From contig NZ_CP100355.1 in assembly GCF_024204665.1 (NCBI RefSeq), forward strand, positions 1,779,451-1,843,450: 64,000 bases of DNA, read 5' to 3'. This DNA is from Natronosalvus rutilus. GTDB taxonomy: Archaea; Halobacteriota; Halobacteria; Halobacteriales; Natrialbaceae. A program made the position numbers and the translations under genes. Below, piece by piece: positions 45,805-54,808 of the stretch; the first letter of the stretch is position 1, and every line of letters begins with the position of its first letter. The notes beneath the pieces are model-generated. The model was not told the origin of the DNA and made no database searches. It saw only the letters and a program-made list of their open reading frames with translations.

Positions 45805-47619
45805 ATGTGTGGCATCATCGGACGCGTGGGAACCGACCAGGCGATCGATACCCTGCTGACGGGCCTCGAGAACCTCGAGTATCGCGGCTACGACTCCGCG
45901 GGCGTCGCCGTCCAGAACGGCTCCGGAATCAAGGTACAGAAGCGCTCCGGGAAGGTCGACGACCTGAAGCGCACGATCGACAGCGACGATCTCCACGGCG
46001 AGGTCGGCATCGGCCACACCCGCTGGTCCACCCACGGGCCGCCGACCGACGAGAACGCCCATCCCCACACCGATTCGACCCAGGACGTCGCCGTCGTCCA
46101 CAACGGCATCATCGAGAACTACGCCGAACTGAAAGCCGACCTCGTAGCCGCGGGCCACGAGTTCACCAGCGACACCGACACCGAGGTCATCCCGCACCTC
46201 ATCCAGTCGTACTTCGACGAGGGTGCCTCCGCCGAGGCGGCGTTCCGGCAGGCCATCGACGACCTCGACGGCAGCTACGCGGTGGCCGCGATGGTCGCTG
46301 ACGATCACGTCATCTACGCCGCTCGGCAGGGCTCGCCGCTGGTCGTCGGCCTCGACGAAGAGGGCTACTTCCTCGCCAGCGACGTCCCCGCGTTCCTCGA
46401 ATACACCGACAGCGTCGTCTACCTCGAAGACGGCGACGTGATCGTCGTCCGCCCCGACGGCATCGAGTTCACGGATCTCGAGGGCAACGACATCGAACGC
46501 GAGGCCGAGACGGTGAACTGGGACCCCGAACAGGCCGGCAAGGGCGAGTACGACCACTTCATGCTCAAGGAGATTTACGAGCAGGGCACCTCGCTCAGCC
46601 AGGCCATCGAGGGTCGGATCGACCACGAGGCCGGCGACGTCGCTCTCGAGTCGTTCCCGCCGGGGACGTTCGAAGGAATCGAACGCGTCCAGTTCGTCGC
46701 CTGCGGCACGTCCTATCACGCCGCCCTCTACGGATCGATAGCGATGAACTGTGCCGGCGTCCAGACGAGCGCCCACCTCGCCAACGAGTACGGGGTAAGT
46801 GCTCCCCCCGTGGACGAGGACACGCTCGTAATCGCCGTCACCCAGAGCGGCGAGACCGCCGACACCCTCTCGGCGATGCGCCAGGCGGCGGCCGACGGCG
46901 CCCGACTGCTGACGGTGACGAACGTGGTCGGCTCGACGGCCGCGCGACTGGCCGACGACACCCTGCTCATCCGCGCCGGCCCCGAAATCGGCGTCGCCGC
47001 GACGAAGACGTTCTCCTCGCAGGCCGTCATGCTCCTGTTGCTCGCCCAGCGGGTGACCGGTGACGTCGTCGGCGAACAGCGAGCGAACCTGGAGGCACTG
47101 CTCGAGGACGTCTCGGCGCTCCCGGAGACGATCGAGTCGGTCCTCGAGGATGACGATTCGAGGGACCTCGCCGAAACGTACCTCGACAGTCAGTCGTTCT
47201 TCTTCATCGGTCGCGGCCTCGGGTTCCCGGTTGCGCTCGAGGGTGCACTGAAGTTCAAGGAGATCACCTACGAGCACGCCGAAGGGTTCGCCTCGGGCGA
47301 ACTCAAACACGGCCCGCTGGCGCTCGTCACCCCCGAAACGCCGGTGTTCGCGATCTTCACTGGTGAGGAGGACGAGAAAGTACTGAACAACGCCGAAGAA
47401 GCCCAGACGCGGGGTGCGCCGGTGATCGCGGTGTGTCCCGAGGGCCACCGTGCGCTGAACGTCGCGGACGCCCACCTCGAGATTCCGGACGTCGATCCGG
47501 ACCTGGCGGGCTTGCTCGCGAACGTCCAGCTCCAGCTCGTGTCCTACCACGCGGCGAACGCGCTGGGGCGACCGATCGACAAGCCCCGGAATCTGGCGAA
47601 GAGCGTCACGGTCGAATAA
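45805..47619 (+). CDS. glmS: Glutamine-fructose-6-phosphate aminotransferase (isomerizing)
   Basis: The 604-aa enzyme makes glucosamine-6-phosphate from fructose-6-phosphate and glutamine, the entry to UDP-GlcNAc. The N-terminal Ntn-hydrolase domain starts MCGIIGRVG, with Cys2 as nucleophile, and has IGHTRWSTHG and VVHNGIIENYAELK. Two SIS domains follow (FVACGTSYHAALYGSI and FFFIGRGLGFPVALEGALK), ending RNLAKSVTVE. Length and motifs are complete. GlmU is encoded 700 bases downstream on the other strand. Confidence 0.96.
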   Translation: MCGIIGRVGTDQAIDTLLTGLENLEYRGYDSAGVAVQNGSGIKVQKRSGKVDDLKRTIDSDDLHGEVGIGHTRWSTHGPPTDENAHPHTDSTQDVAVVHNGIIENYAELKADLVAAGHEFTSDTDTEVIPHLIQSYFDEGASAEAAFRQAIDDLDGSYAVAAMVADDHVIYAARQGSPLVVGLDEEGYFLASDVPAFLEYTDSVVYLEDGDVIVVRPDGIEFTDLEGNDIEREAETVNWDPEQAGKGEYDHFMLKEIYEQGTSLSQAIEGRIDHEAGDVALESFPPGTFEGIERVQFVACGTSYHAALYGSIAMNCAGVQTSAHLANEYGVSAPPVDEDTLVIAVTQSGETADTLSAMRQAAADGARLLTVTNVVGSTAARLADDTLLIRAGPEIGVAATKTFSSQAVMLLLLAQRVTGDVVGEQRANLEALLEDVSALPETIESVLEDDDSRDLAETYLDSQSFFFIGRGLGFPVALEGALKFKEITYEHAEGFASGELKHGPLALVTPETPVFAIFTGEEDEKVLNNAEEAQTRGAPVIAVCPEGHRALNVADAHLEIPDVDPDLAGLLANVQLQLVSYHAANALGRPIDKPRNLAKSVTVE

Positions 47620-47871
47620 TCGGGCATCGTTCGGGTGACCGCCTCGAGGCGGCGAGGCCGCCGCTTCCGGTCACGTGATCCCGACTATCGAGACGCTGCC
47701 GTGGTGCCGGACGGTTTTCATCGGTTCGGTTCCCAATACTATACAATCAATAGTCAGAACGCGGTCTCGCTACAGGTGGTCGAGTGACTCTCTTCGTCTC
47801 GAATGACGCGCCGATTAGCAGCGAACGCGTCGCTCTCGAGGCGAGCCAGCGAGTACCGTCAGCGAAAACAC

Positions 47872-48156
47872 TCAGTCGATGTGCCCTTCGCGGCGCAGCT
47901 GGTCGGCGTCCTGGCCGGTGTAGCGCCACTCGATCGTCGCCTTCTCGTCCTGCCAGTCCCAGGGTTCGGCGACGACGATGTCGTCCTCGTTGATCCAGGT
48001 CCGGTACTTCATGCGGCCGGGAATACGGCCGAGACGGCTCTTGCCGTCCTCACACTGAAGTCGGACGTGGTTACCGCCGAGGTGTTCGGTAACTACGGCG
48101 AACACTTCGTCGTCGTTGGGCATCCGCAAATTGCGTCGTTGGTGTTCTTCGCTCAC
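47872..48156 (-). CDS. eif1A: Translation initiation factor aIF1A
   Basis: The 94-aa OB-fold factor promotes initiator-tRNA and mRNA binding to the 30S subunit. [40 protein letters not shown] and [20 protein letters not shown] are diagnostic. The start is a GTG; GTTATA about 26 bases upstream supports a leaderless transcript. Confidence 0.96.
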   Translation of the reverse strand: MSEEHQRRNLRMPNDDEVFAVVTEHLGGNHVRLQCEDGKSRLGRIPGRMKYRTWINEDDIVVAEPWDWQDEKATIEWRYTGQDADQLRREGHID

Positions 48157-48322
48157 ACCATCACTACGAACTCCAGCGGTATAACGTATCGGTGGCTCGT
48201 GGTATCATATAACGAGACACTCGAGAGAGAAACACAGAGACGCACCCGTCGGTTGGCGTCGGACTCGAGCTGCGTCGAGAGCTATCCGTGAGTATCGGTC
48301 CTGGTCGACTGGCGCCTGCTGG

Positions 48323-49504
48323 CTATCGGTCCCGGTCGACGGTCTCTCCTGGATAACTTGTCGCTCCCGCAGAGAGCTTCAACCCCGGCGTCAGGCTGGT
48401 GTTGATGCCCGTTTTGACCTCGTCGCCCGCGACGACGCCGAACTTCCGGCGACCCGTCGAGACGCGCTCGCCCTTCACGGTGAACCGGACGTCCTCGCCG
48501 TCGTGGCGCAGGTTCGCGACGTTCGTCCCGGCACCGAAGTTCACGTTCTCTCCGAGGACGCTGTCGCCCACGTACGAGAGGTGGCCCACGGTCGCTCCCG
48601 CCGAGAGGACGCTGTTTTTCACCTCGACGGCGTGGCCGACTTTCGCGCCCTCGCCGACGAGCGTCGAACCACGAATGTAGGCGTTCGGACCCACAGTCGC
48701 CCCCTCGCGGATCAGCGCCGGTCCCTCGAGCACGACGCCGGCGCGGACCTCCGCGCCCTCTTCGACCACGACCGGTCCCTCAAGTGTGGCGTCCTCGCTC
48801 ACGTCGCCGTCGATCCGGGGCTCGAGTTCGCCGAGTTTCCACTCGTTGGCCTCGAGCAGTTCCCACGGGCGACCCACGTCGAGCCAGCGGTCGACGACCA
48901 CGGGCGTGACGTCGAACTCGTCGATAACCGTCGCGAGCACGTCCGTAATCTCGTACTCGCCACGCTCGCTCTCGGGGACCTCGAGCCACGCTTTCGCCTC
49001 GGCGGGGAAGGCGTAGGCCCCGGCGTTGGCGAGGTTGGTGGGCGGGTTCTCCGGCTTTTCGACGATGTCCGTGACGCTCTCGTCGTCGGTGCTGAGCACG
49101 CCGTAGTGTTGCGGTTCCTCGACTTCGATCGCACAGACGGCGGGACAGCGAGTGAAGAGTTCGTCGATGGCCGCCTGGTCGTAGAGGTTGTCGCCGTTGA
49201 GAACGGCGAAGGGCCCCTCGAGGTGATCGCGCGCCGCGTTGACGGCGTGAGCGGTTCCCTCCTGGGACTCCTGGACGGCGTAGCGGATGGGCGTCGAACG
49301 GTACTCCGTGCCGAAGTGCGAGCGGACCGCATCGGCTTCGTACCCGATTACCAGAACGATTTCGTCGGCTCCGGCGTCGATGGCGGTGTCGACGGTGTGG
49401 CCGAGCAGCGGGCGATCGGCAACCGGGAGCATCGGTTTCGGCAACTCGCCCGAGAGCGGACGAATTCGGGTCCCCTCTCCAGCAGCGAGAATCACGGCTT
49501 TCAT
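48323..49504 (-). CDS. glmU: Bifunctional GlmU-type sugar-phosphate nucleotidyltransferase / acetyltransferase
   Basis: The 393-aa enzyme has an N-terminal nucleotidyltransferase (KAVILAAGEGTRIRPLSGEL, KPMLPVADRPLLGHTVDTAI). A left-handed beta-helix follows, with hexapeptide turns from about 235. VGHLSYVGDSVLGENVNFGA contains the His of the GlmU acetyltransferase site. It should acetylate glucosamine-1-phosphate and form UDP-GlcNAc. Archaeal homologues can also act as glucose-1-phosphate thymidylyltransferases, so substrate breadth is open. GlmS nearby supports the call. Confidence 0.88.
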   Translation of the reverse strand: MKAVILAAGEGTRIRPLSGELPKPMLPVADRPLLGHTVDTAIDAGADEIVLVIGYEADAVRSHFGTEYRSTPIRYAVQESQEGTAHAVNAARDHLEGPFAVLNGDNLYDQAAIDELFTRCPAVCAIEVEEPQHYGVLSTDDESVTDIVEKPENPPTNLANAGAYAFPAEAKAWLEVPESERGEYEITDVLATVIDEFDVTPVVVDRWLDVGRPWELLEANEWKLGELEPRIDGDVSEDATLEGPVVVEEGAEVRAGVVLEGPALIREGATVGPNAYIRGSTLVGEGAKVGHAVEVKNSVLSAGATVGHLSYVGDSVLGENVNFGAGTNVANLRHDGEDVRFTVKGERVSTGRRKFGVVAGDEVKTGINTSLTPGLKLSAGATSYPGETVDRDR

Positions 49505-49707
49505 CAGTACCTACGGGTTATACGAATTCACGGATAACTATACGGGTTATGGGATGAGAAGGTGCAAAACCTCGCCGTTCACGGTGGGGATACGCGCCGT
49601 CACTGGATGACACTACCTACCGATGACTGCACGGCTGGATATTCCACGTACCAACCCAAACATTCACAATAAAAGGCACCATAACTGGTTATGGAGACGT
49701 TTCACGA

Positions 49708-51024
49708 ATGTACGTCCACCGCACATATCGGGCGAAAATCCGCAACCACTCACCAGTGGAGCGGATGCTCGACCTGCACGCATGGAGTGCATCGAAACTG
49801 TGGAACGTTGCGAACCATCACTCCCGGCAAGTGTGGGAGGAAACTGGCGAGATTCCCGACGATTCGGACTTGAAGCGCGAGTTGAAAGGTCACACCAAAT
49901 ACAAGGGACTGCATTCGCAGTCCAGTCAGCGCGTTCTGGAGGAACTCGCTGAAGCCTTCAACTCGTGGTATGGCAAACGCAAGAACGACTCTCGTGCGAA
50001 TCCGCCCGGCTACCGCAAGAAAAACTACTACGACGACAACGGCAACCGCGTCCACGAAGAACACCCGCGTTCCACCGTGACGTGGAAGCAGAAAGGCATC
50101 CGTCACGACTCGAAACACAATCGCGTCCGCCTCTCGAAGGGCGCGAACCACAAAGACCACCCGCGAGACTGGGACTACATCCTCGTCGAGTACGAGACTC
50201 GTCCCGAGGTCACGGTTGAAAACCTGCAACAAGTCAGGGCCGTCTACAGCAAGTCGAAACAGCGGTGGGAACTACACCTTGTCTGCAAACACGAAGTGGA
50301 GACACCCGACGCACCCGGCACCGAGACGGCGGGCATCGACCTCGGCATCTGCAACTTCGCCGCCGTCGCATACAGCACCGAGGAATCCGACCTCTATCCC
50401 GGCAACCGCTTGAAGCAAGACGGCTACTACTTCCCGAAAGAAATCGCCAAGTGCGACGACTCGGGCGGTAAAGAAGCTACTCGTCTGCAAGCGAAGTGGT
50501 CGGAGCGCCGCACCCACTTCTTCCACAGTCTCGCCAAACACATCGTCGAACGGTGTATTGAGAGAGGAGTGGGGCGCATCAACATCGGTAAGCTCAACGG
50601 TATTCGAGAGGACGCGAACGGTGAGTCGAAAAGCTGGGGTCGGCACGGCAACCTTGACTTGCACGGGTGGGCGTTCGACCGCTTCACGAAGATACTCACT
50701 TACAAAGCGAAAGTCGAGGGCATCGAGGTCGTAGAAGTATCCGAACGCGATACGAGCAAGACGTGTTGCGTATGCGGTAGGAAAGTCGATAGTCAGCGCG
50801 TTGAACGCGGCCTGTACGTGTGCGACGAACACGATGATGCGTTCAACGCCGACGTGAACGGGGCGGAGAATATCCGTCTCGACATTAATCAAAGTAACTC
50901 CGAGTCTTCGGCCAGTTTGGACGAGGATAGGAGTACCGGCTGGTTGGCACAGCCCGGAGTCTACCTTCACGACTTGACACGCGGATTCTTACCGCGTGAC
51001 CAAGTGGTAGACTGCAAACCATAA
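49708..51024 (+). CDS. tnpB: RNA-guided endonuclease TnpB family protein
   Basis: The 438-aa protein has the TnpB N-terminal helical part (MYVHRTYRAKIRNHSPVERM), a RuvC-like nuclease start (TAGIDLGICNFAAVAY, Asp211) and VGRINIGKLNGIREDANG (about 288-305). The zinc segment has CCVCG (353-357) and YVCDEH (Cys372, His375), and ADVNGAENI carries Asp382. The second zinc pair reads Cys-x2-His instead of Cys-x2-Cys, and the position where haloarchaeal relatives commonly have GDL reads GKL. TnpB proteins cut DNA using a guide RNA made from the right end of the element. These changes make full activity uncertain. Confidence 0.88.
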   Translation: MYVHRTYRAKIRNHSPVERMLDLHAWSASKLWNVANHHSRQVWEETGEIPDDSDLKRELKGHTKYKGLHSQSSQRVLEELAEAFNSWYGKRKNDSRANPPGYRKKNYYDDNGNRVHEEHPRSTVTWKQKGIRHDSKHNRVRLSKGANHKDHPRDWDYILVEYETRPEVTVENLQQVRAVYSKSKQRWELHLVCKHEVETPDAPGTETAGIDLGICNFAAVAYSTEESDLYPGNRLKQDGYYFPKEIAKCDDSGGKEATRLQAKWSERRTHFFHSLAKHIVERCIERGVGRINIGKLNGIREDANGESKSWGRHGNLDLHGWAFDRFTKILTYKAKVEGIEVVEVSERDTSKTCCVCGRKVDSQRVERGLYVCDEHDDAFNADVNGAENIRLDINQSNSESSASLDEDRSTGWLAQPGVYLHDLTRGFLPRDQVVDCKP

Positions 51025-51041
51025 TATCCCAACGCTCGGGA

Positions 51042-51068
51042 ATCCTCGCCCTTCAGGGCGGGGAGGAT
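51042..51068 (+). other. Right-end hairpin of the IS1341 element
   Basis: A 10-bp stem with a short loop lies 18 bases after the tnpB stop. In this family the right end is both the transposition end and part of the guide (omega) RNA. No separate RNA gene can be proven from the sequence. Confidence 0.6.
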
Positions 51069-51494
51069 GTCAAACGATCACCCGATGGGAACGTGACCGA
51101 CTCTCGAGGACGTCGTTCAGCGAGGGAGACTCGACGGCGTTTCGTCGACCACACCGGTTCGTCGTCAAGATCATGCCACTACCCGAGCGAGCACGGTCGG
51201 GTGAACGGTTCGCGTCCATCTTCCCGAGTATTGCAACTGGCCGTATTGGGTTCGTTCGGGTTCGTTTCCCTCGAAATCGGCAGGGACCACTCGGTCGACC
51301 TGCAGCCGTCTATCCCGCGACTAATTTCGTATTACGTGTGAATAACGATCCATTACACGCCTACCGTCGGCTGATTGTCCGGATTTCGGGACACTGTCCC
51401 ATTCGAGACTTGCACGGCGTTTTGAAACGCTTGCAGCCGATTTCATTCGTTAGGCGACCTATAGTAAATACCCTAACGTCGAAAGAGGCTGTTG
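51069..51494. other. Intergenic region with two inverted repeats
   Basis: No supported gene. GGGACACTGTCCC at 51388-51400 and GCGTTTTGAAACGC at 51417-51430 are adjacent inverted repeats. CTATAGTAAATAC near 51460-51472 is a likely TATA box for the gene at 51495. Confidence 0.5.
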
Positions 51495-51704
51495 ATGTCG
51501 ACTGAACCAACGCAGTGGACCCCGATGGCGTCTCGAGAGGCGGCGACCACGACTACACCCGAGTGCCTGAACTGTGGCAACCGGGTGACCCGGCAGTTCG
51601 CCCGCGTGTTCGGCGACAATCGAGACGACGTCCACGCGTGCCCGGACTGTTCGACCTACCGCGAGATGAAGACGGCCGATTTCATCCCCGAAGATCGACG
51701 CTGA
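51495..51704 (+). CDS. Small zinc-ribbon protein (DUF7563-like)
   Basis: The 69-aa product has CLNCGNRVTRQFARVFGDNR and CPDCSTYREM, two CxxC pairs forming a zinc ribbon. The tail ends KTADFIPEDRR. It matches small haloarchaeal zinc proteins of unknown function. The ATG at 51495 follows an in-frame TTG and lies about 29 bases after the TATA-like sequence. Confidence 0.7.
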   Translation: MSTEPTQWTPMASREAATTTTPECLNCGNRVTRQFARVFGDNRDDVHACPDCSTYREMKTADFIPEDRR

Positions 51705-51817
51705 CCGCCCGTCGTGGTTCGTAAACCCCTACCTGATCACTCGGCCCCCACGCTCCGCGGCTCGAACACCAAAATCGCCTCGTCCGGGAATTGCCTGTCA
51801 CCCGGCATCGAGGCGCT

Positions 51818-52891
51818 TTATTCGACGCGATCGCGCGCCGCCGCCACAACCAGCGGCAGCGTGATGGTCGCGTCGGCGTACACCGACACGTTTTGAGCCT
51901 CCGGCTCGAGTTTCCCCCACGACCGGGCCTCATCGAGGGTCGCTCCCGAGAGGCCGCCGGTCTGGGGCCGGTCCATCGTCAGCTGGACGGCGTAGTCGTA
52001 GGCTCGTGGGGTGACCAGCATCGTCTGGAGCGTGAAGTTCTTCGGCACCCCGCCGCCGACGACGAACGCACCGGCCTCGTCCGCCTCGAACGCCAGGTCG
52101 GTCAGGCCAGTCATGTCTCCCAGCGCATCGAGTGAGAAGGCGGTCGTCTGAGAGTACATCCAGGCCTGGAGTCCCAGCACCGAATCCTGGACCGCAGGAC
52201 AGTAGATCGGCACGTCGTTCTCGTAGGCCGCCGCTGCGAGACCGGGATCCTCCTCGACGTCGTCTCGCTCGTTCATGTCCGCGTTCGCCCGTCCGAGTTC
52301 GCGGGTCAGCCGTTCGATCGAGACCGACCCCTCGTCTTCGCACTCGGACTCGAGGACGGGGAACACTTCCTCGCGGAGGTGGCTCTCGAACTCCGCGAAG
52401 TGTTCCTGGGGGAGGTAAACGTTGTAGATTCGGTCGACGCCCTCCTCACGAAGTGATTCGTCGTGCTCGCGTTCGGTCTTGCCCTCGGCGTGGACGGCGC
52501 CGTGGTGGTGTTTGCCGCCGATGGCCTCGATCGAGTCGTGGGTGAGGTTCGCCCCGGTCGTCACCAGGACGTCGACGTACCCGTCGCGAACGAGGTCGGA
52601 GACGATTTTGCGCATTCCCGTCGGGACCATCGCACCCGCGAGGCCGAAGAAAACGGTGACGTCGTCGTCGAACATGGCGCTCGTGACGTCGATCGCCTCG
52701 TGGAGGTTCGCCGCACCGACGCCCGCGCGTCCGTACTGGCTCGCGAGGTCGTCGACGGACATCCCGGAACGGACTTCGGCGTGGCCGACGGGGTCGTGGG
52801 CGAACGTCTCTCGCTCGGGGTCGTGGTGGTCGGCCTCGTGTTCCGAATCGTGACCGTCGTGGTCGGGATCGTGGGCCTCGTCGCCAGTCAT
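51818..52891 (-). CDS. dys: Deoxyhypusine synthase
   Basis: The 357-aa NAD-dependent enzyme transfers an aminobutyl group from spermidine (or a related polyamine) to a lysine of aIF5A. Family motifs are VTVFFGLAGAMVPTGMRKIV, VLVTTGANLTHD and FVVGGGVPKNFTLQ, which contains the active-site Lys. The first 40 residues are His- and Asp-rich (HDPDHDGHDSEHEADHHDPE), an unusual extension that may bind metal. The ATG at 52891 is preferred over one 30 bases upstream. Confidence 0.93.
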   Translation of the reverse strand: MTGDEAHDPDHDGHDSEHEADHHDPERETFAHDPVGHAEVRSGMSVDDLASQYGRAGVGAANLHEAIDVTSAMFDDDVTVFFGLAGAMVPTGMRKIVSDLVRDGYVDVLVTTGANLTHDSIEAIGGKHHHGAVHAEGKTEREHDESLREEGVDRIYNVYLPQEHFAEFESHLREEVFPVLESECEDEGSVSIERLTRELGRANADMNERDDVEEDPGLAAAAYENDVPIYCPAVQDSVLGLQAWMYSQTTAFSLDALGDMTGLTDLAFEADEAGAFVVGGGVPKNFTLQTMLVTPRAYDYAVQLTMDRPQTGGLSGATLDEARSWGKLEPEAQNVSVYADATITLPLVVAAARDRVE

Positions 52892-53122
52892 ACTCGAGCG
52901 TGAGGGTGCCAGTCGTTTCAACGCCGCGATTTTCCGGTCGACGGTCCGTCGCGAACCACATCCGCGTTTTCGACGCCCTGCTCGTCGGTCTCGAGCGGTT
53001 CAGGCCGAACTGAGAGCCGTACGGCTCGGGCTCGTGACTCGAGGCTCGAGGCTCGTGGCTCACGCGTCGAATCGGCGGCAAAAAATAACAGGAGCGTGGG
53101 AACCGTCGGCGCTCGCGTCAGC

Positions 53123-54808
53123 TCAGTCGTCGTACTCCTCACACAGCGTGTCGGTGTCGGCGTCGGCCTCGTCGATCTTCTTGTTGTTGAAGTAGAGGTT
53201 GACCATCGCCTTCCCCTTCTTGTCGAGGTCGACCCAGAAGTAGTGGGTCTCGCCGACGTCGAGTTTGATCGTGTCGGCCTCTTTGGTGTAGGCGCTCTTC
53301 CAGGTCACCCGGACCTTGTAGTCGTAGCAGTTGTGGATGGCGAACCTGGCCTTCCCGGGCTTCTTGCCCTTCCCAGGCCGGTAGCAGAGTCCGTCGAGGT
53401 CGATGGCCTCTTTGGGGTTCTCGGGGCCACAGACCTTCTCGGCGACCTCGTCGGTGTCGAGTTCCTCGCCGAGGTACGAGAGGGTGACGTCGTCGTCATC
53501 GTCGTCGACGTCGACCCAGACGTCCAGCGAGTCCATCGCGGGCACGTAGCCGGACCCGTCGTAGTCGCAGTCGTCGTCATCGTCGTCATCGTCGTCGACC
53601 GACCAGGACACGGGCACCGTCTGCTGGTTGTAATTGAACACGCGGAAGCGTGCGCGGCCGTTCTCGTGGCAGATCGCCCGGAACCGGATCTTGTGCGGGT
53701 TCGGCGTGCAGCGTTCGTCAGTGTTGGCGTCTGCCTCGTCGACCTGCTCGTCGTCGTAGAGCAGTTTGACGTGCGCTTTCCCCTTCTTGTCGAGGTCCGC
53801 CCAGAAGCACCGCGTGCCGCGTGCGGGAATCGTCAGGAGGCCTCCCTGGTGCATGTAGGTGCTGCGCCAGACGACCTCGACGTCCTCGTAGAACTCGTTG
53901 TGGACGCAGAACTTCGCCATTCCGGGGAAGTGGTCGCCCTTCTTCTTTTTCTTCCCTTTCGAGCCGTCGTCGACGTTACCGATCGTGAACGCGCTGACGG
54001 ACGACTCCTCGTCGTTCAGCGTGAATCGGGCAGTGTAAACGCCAGCTTCGGCCGGGTTCTTGACGTTGTCGAGGCAGACCCGGATTTCGTCGCCCTCCTC
54101 GAGGTCGCAATCGCCATCGAACTCGAGGGTGAGCGTCTCGCCGTCGTCGTCATCGTCGACCTCGTCCAGATCGTCGGTCACGTCGTCGCCATTGAGCTCG
54201 ACCGACACGTCATCGTCATCGACGTTCGAAACGTCGACGCCGCTTCCACAGAAGTCGGCCTCGATCTCGTTCAGCGAGTTCCCGTCGGCGTCGTCACCGA
54301 CTGTGAGCGTGAAGCAGTACGTCGCCTCGTCGCAGGTCCCGTCGGGATCGACAGTGACGTCGTTCTCACCGTTGTAGACCCGTTCATCGATGTAACACGC
54401 GGGCTCGAGATCGATCGCTTCTTTGGGGTCTTCGGGCGCACACACCTTCTGGTCGTTGGCGTGTTTGACGTCGATCTGTTCGCCGTCGTAGAAGAGCCTG
54501 ACCGTGGCGTCGCCGTGGTCGGCGTCGACCCAGAAATACACCGAGTCCTTGCCGGACACTTTGAGCGAGCCGGATTGGTCGGTTCCGTAGACGTCCCAGG
54601 TGACTTTCACTGTCTTCTTGTTGTGGTTGTCGACCCGGAACTTCGATCGGTCTTCCTCGTAGCAACTGGCCACGAGCCTGATGTTGTCGGCCATCCCCTC
54701 GCCTGCGCTTACGGTCCCGGTAGCGAAGCCGGTGCCACCGAGAAGCGCACCGGAGGCGGCGATTCGTTTGAGGCTGTCCCGTCTCGTGATGGATCGTTCG
54801 TCTGTCAT
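53123..54808 (-). CDS. Secreted acidic protein with four homologous beta domains
   Basis: The 561-aa product has a twin-arginine signal (TRRDSLKRIAASGALLGGTG) and no lipobox, so it should be released or surface-associated. Four related domains of 70-85 residues (about 43-123, 297-367, 376-460, 473-556) share a pattern: F-V-N near the start, V-V-W, a Y/F-WVD or FWADLD strand, then LYYDGEQ-like and a closing Cys. A different beta domain (about 137-277, CFTLTVGDDADGN) separates the first and second. Poly-Asp loops occur in the third. The start at 54808 opens the signal peptide. No named family is recognised; a structural or adhesive role is inference. Confidence 0.75.
   Translation of the reverse strand: MTDERSITRRDSLKRIAASGALLGGTGFATGTVSAGEGMADNIRLVASCYEEDRSKFRVDNHNKKTVKVTWDVYGTDQSGSLKVSGKDSVYFWVDADHGDATVRLFYDGEQIDVKHANDQKVCAPEDPKEAIDLEPACYIDERVYNGENDVTVDPDGTCDEATYCFTLTVGDDADGNSLNEIEADFCGSGVDVSNVDDDDVSVELNGDDVTDDLDEVDDDDDGETLTLEFDGDCDLEEGDEIRVCLDNVKNPAEAGVYTARFTLNDEESSVSAFTIGNVDDGSKGKKKKKGDHFPGMAKFCVHNEFYEDVEVVWRSTYMHQGGLLTIPARGTRCFWADLDKKGKAHVKLLYDDEQVDEADANTDERCTPNPHKIRFRAICHENGRARFRVFNYNQQTVPVSWSVDDDDDDDDDCDYDGSGYVPAMDSLDVWVDVDDDDDDVTLSYLGEELDTDEVAEKVCGPENPKEAIDLDGLCYRPGKGKKPGKARFAIHNCYDYKVRVTWKSAYTKEADTIKLDVGETHYFWVDLDKKGKAMVNLYFNNKKIDEADADTDTLCEEYDD

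Larger units (their letters stand above)
49569..51068 (+). mobile_element. IS1341-type (IS200/IS605 family) element with tnpB only
   Basis: The element carries a TnpB-like gene and no tnpA. An imperfect hairpin CCTCGCCGTTCACGGTGGGG at 49570-49589 marks the probable left end. A stronger one at 51042-51068 (ATCCTCGCCC, loop TTCA, GGGCGGGGAGGAT) marks the right end just past the gene. The ends are given from these hairpins and may be off by several bases. Without tnpA it depends on a helper transposase. Confidence 0.75.

Noticed and set aside
45473-45805. 110-codon frame just before glmS
   Set aside because: Composition is poor (Arg/Ser-rich, low acidity) and no motif; more likely the glmS leader.
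45418-47550. 710-codon frame antisense to glmS
   Set aside because: glmS has complete catalytic motifs; the antisense frame reflects the GC-rich codon pattern.
48293-48340. 17-base direct repeat (TATCGGTCC, then GGTCGAC) at the 3' end of glmU
   Set aside because: Only two copies, one of which is the end of the coding region; likely a small local duplication without further meaning.
52980-53070. GGCTCG-rich simple repeats between deoxyhypusine synthase and the secreted protein
   Set aside because: Irregular units of a very common GC-rich word; no regular period.
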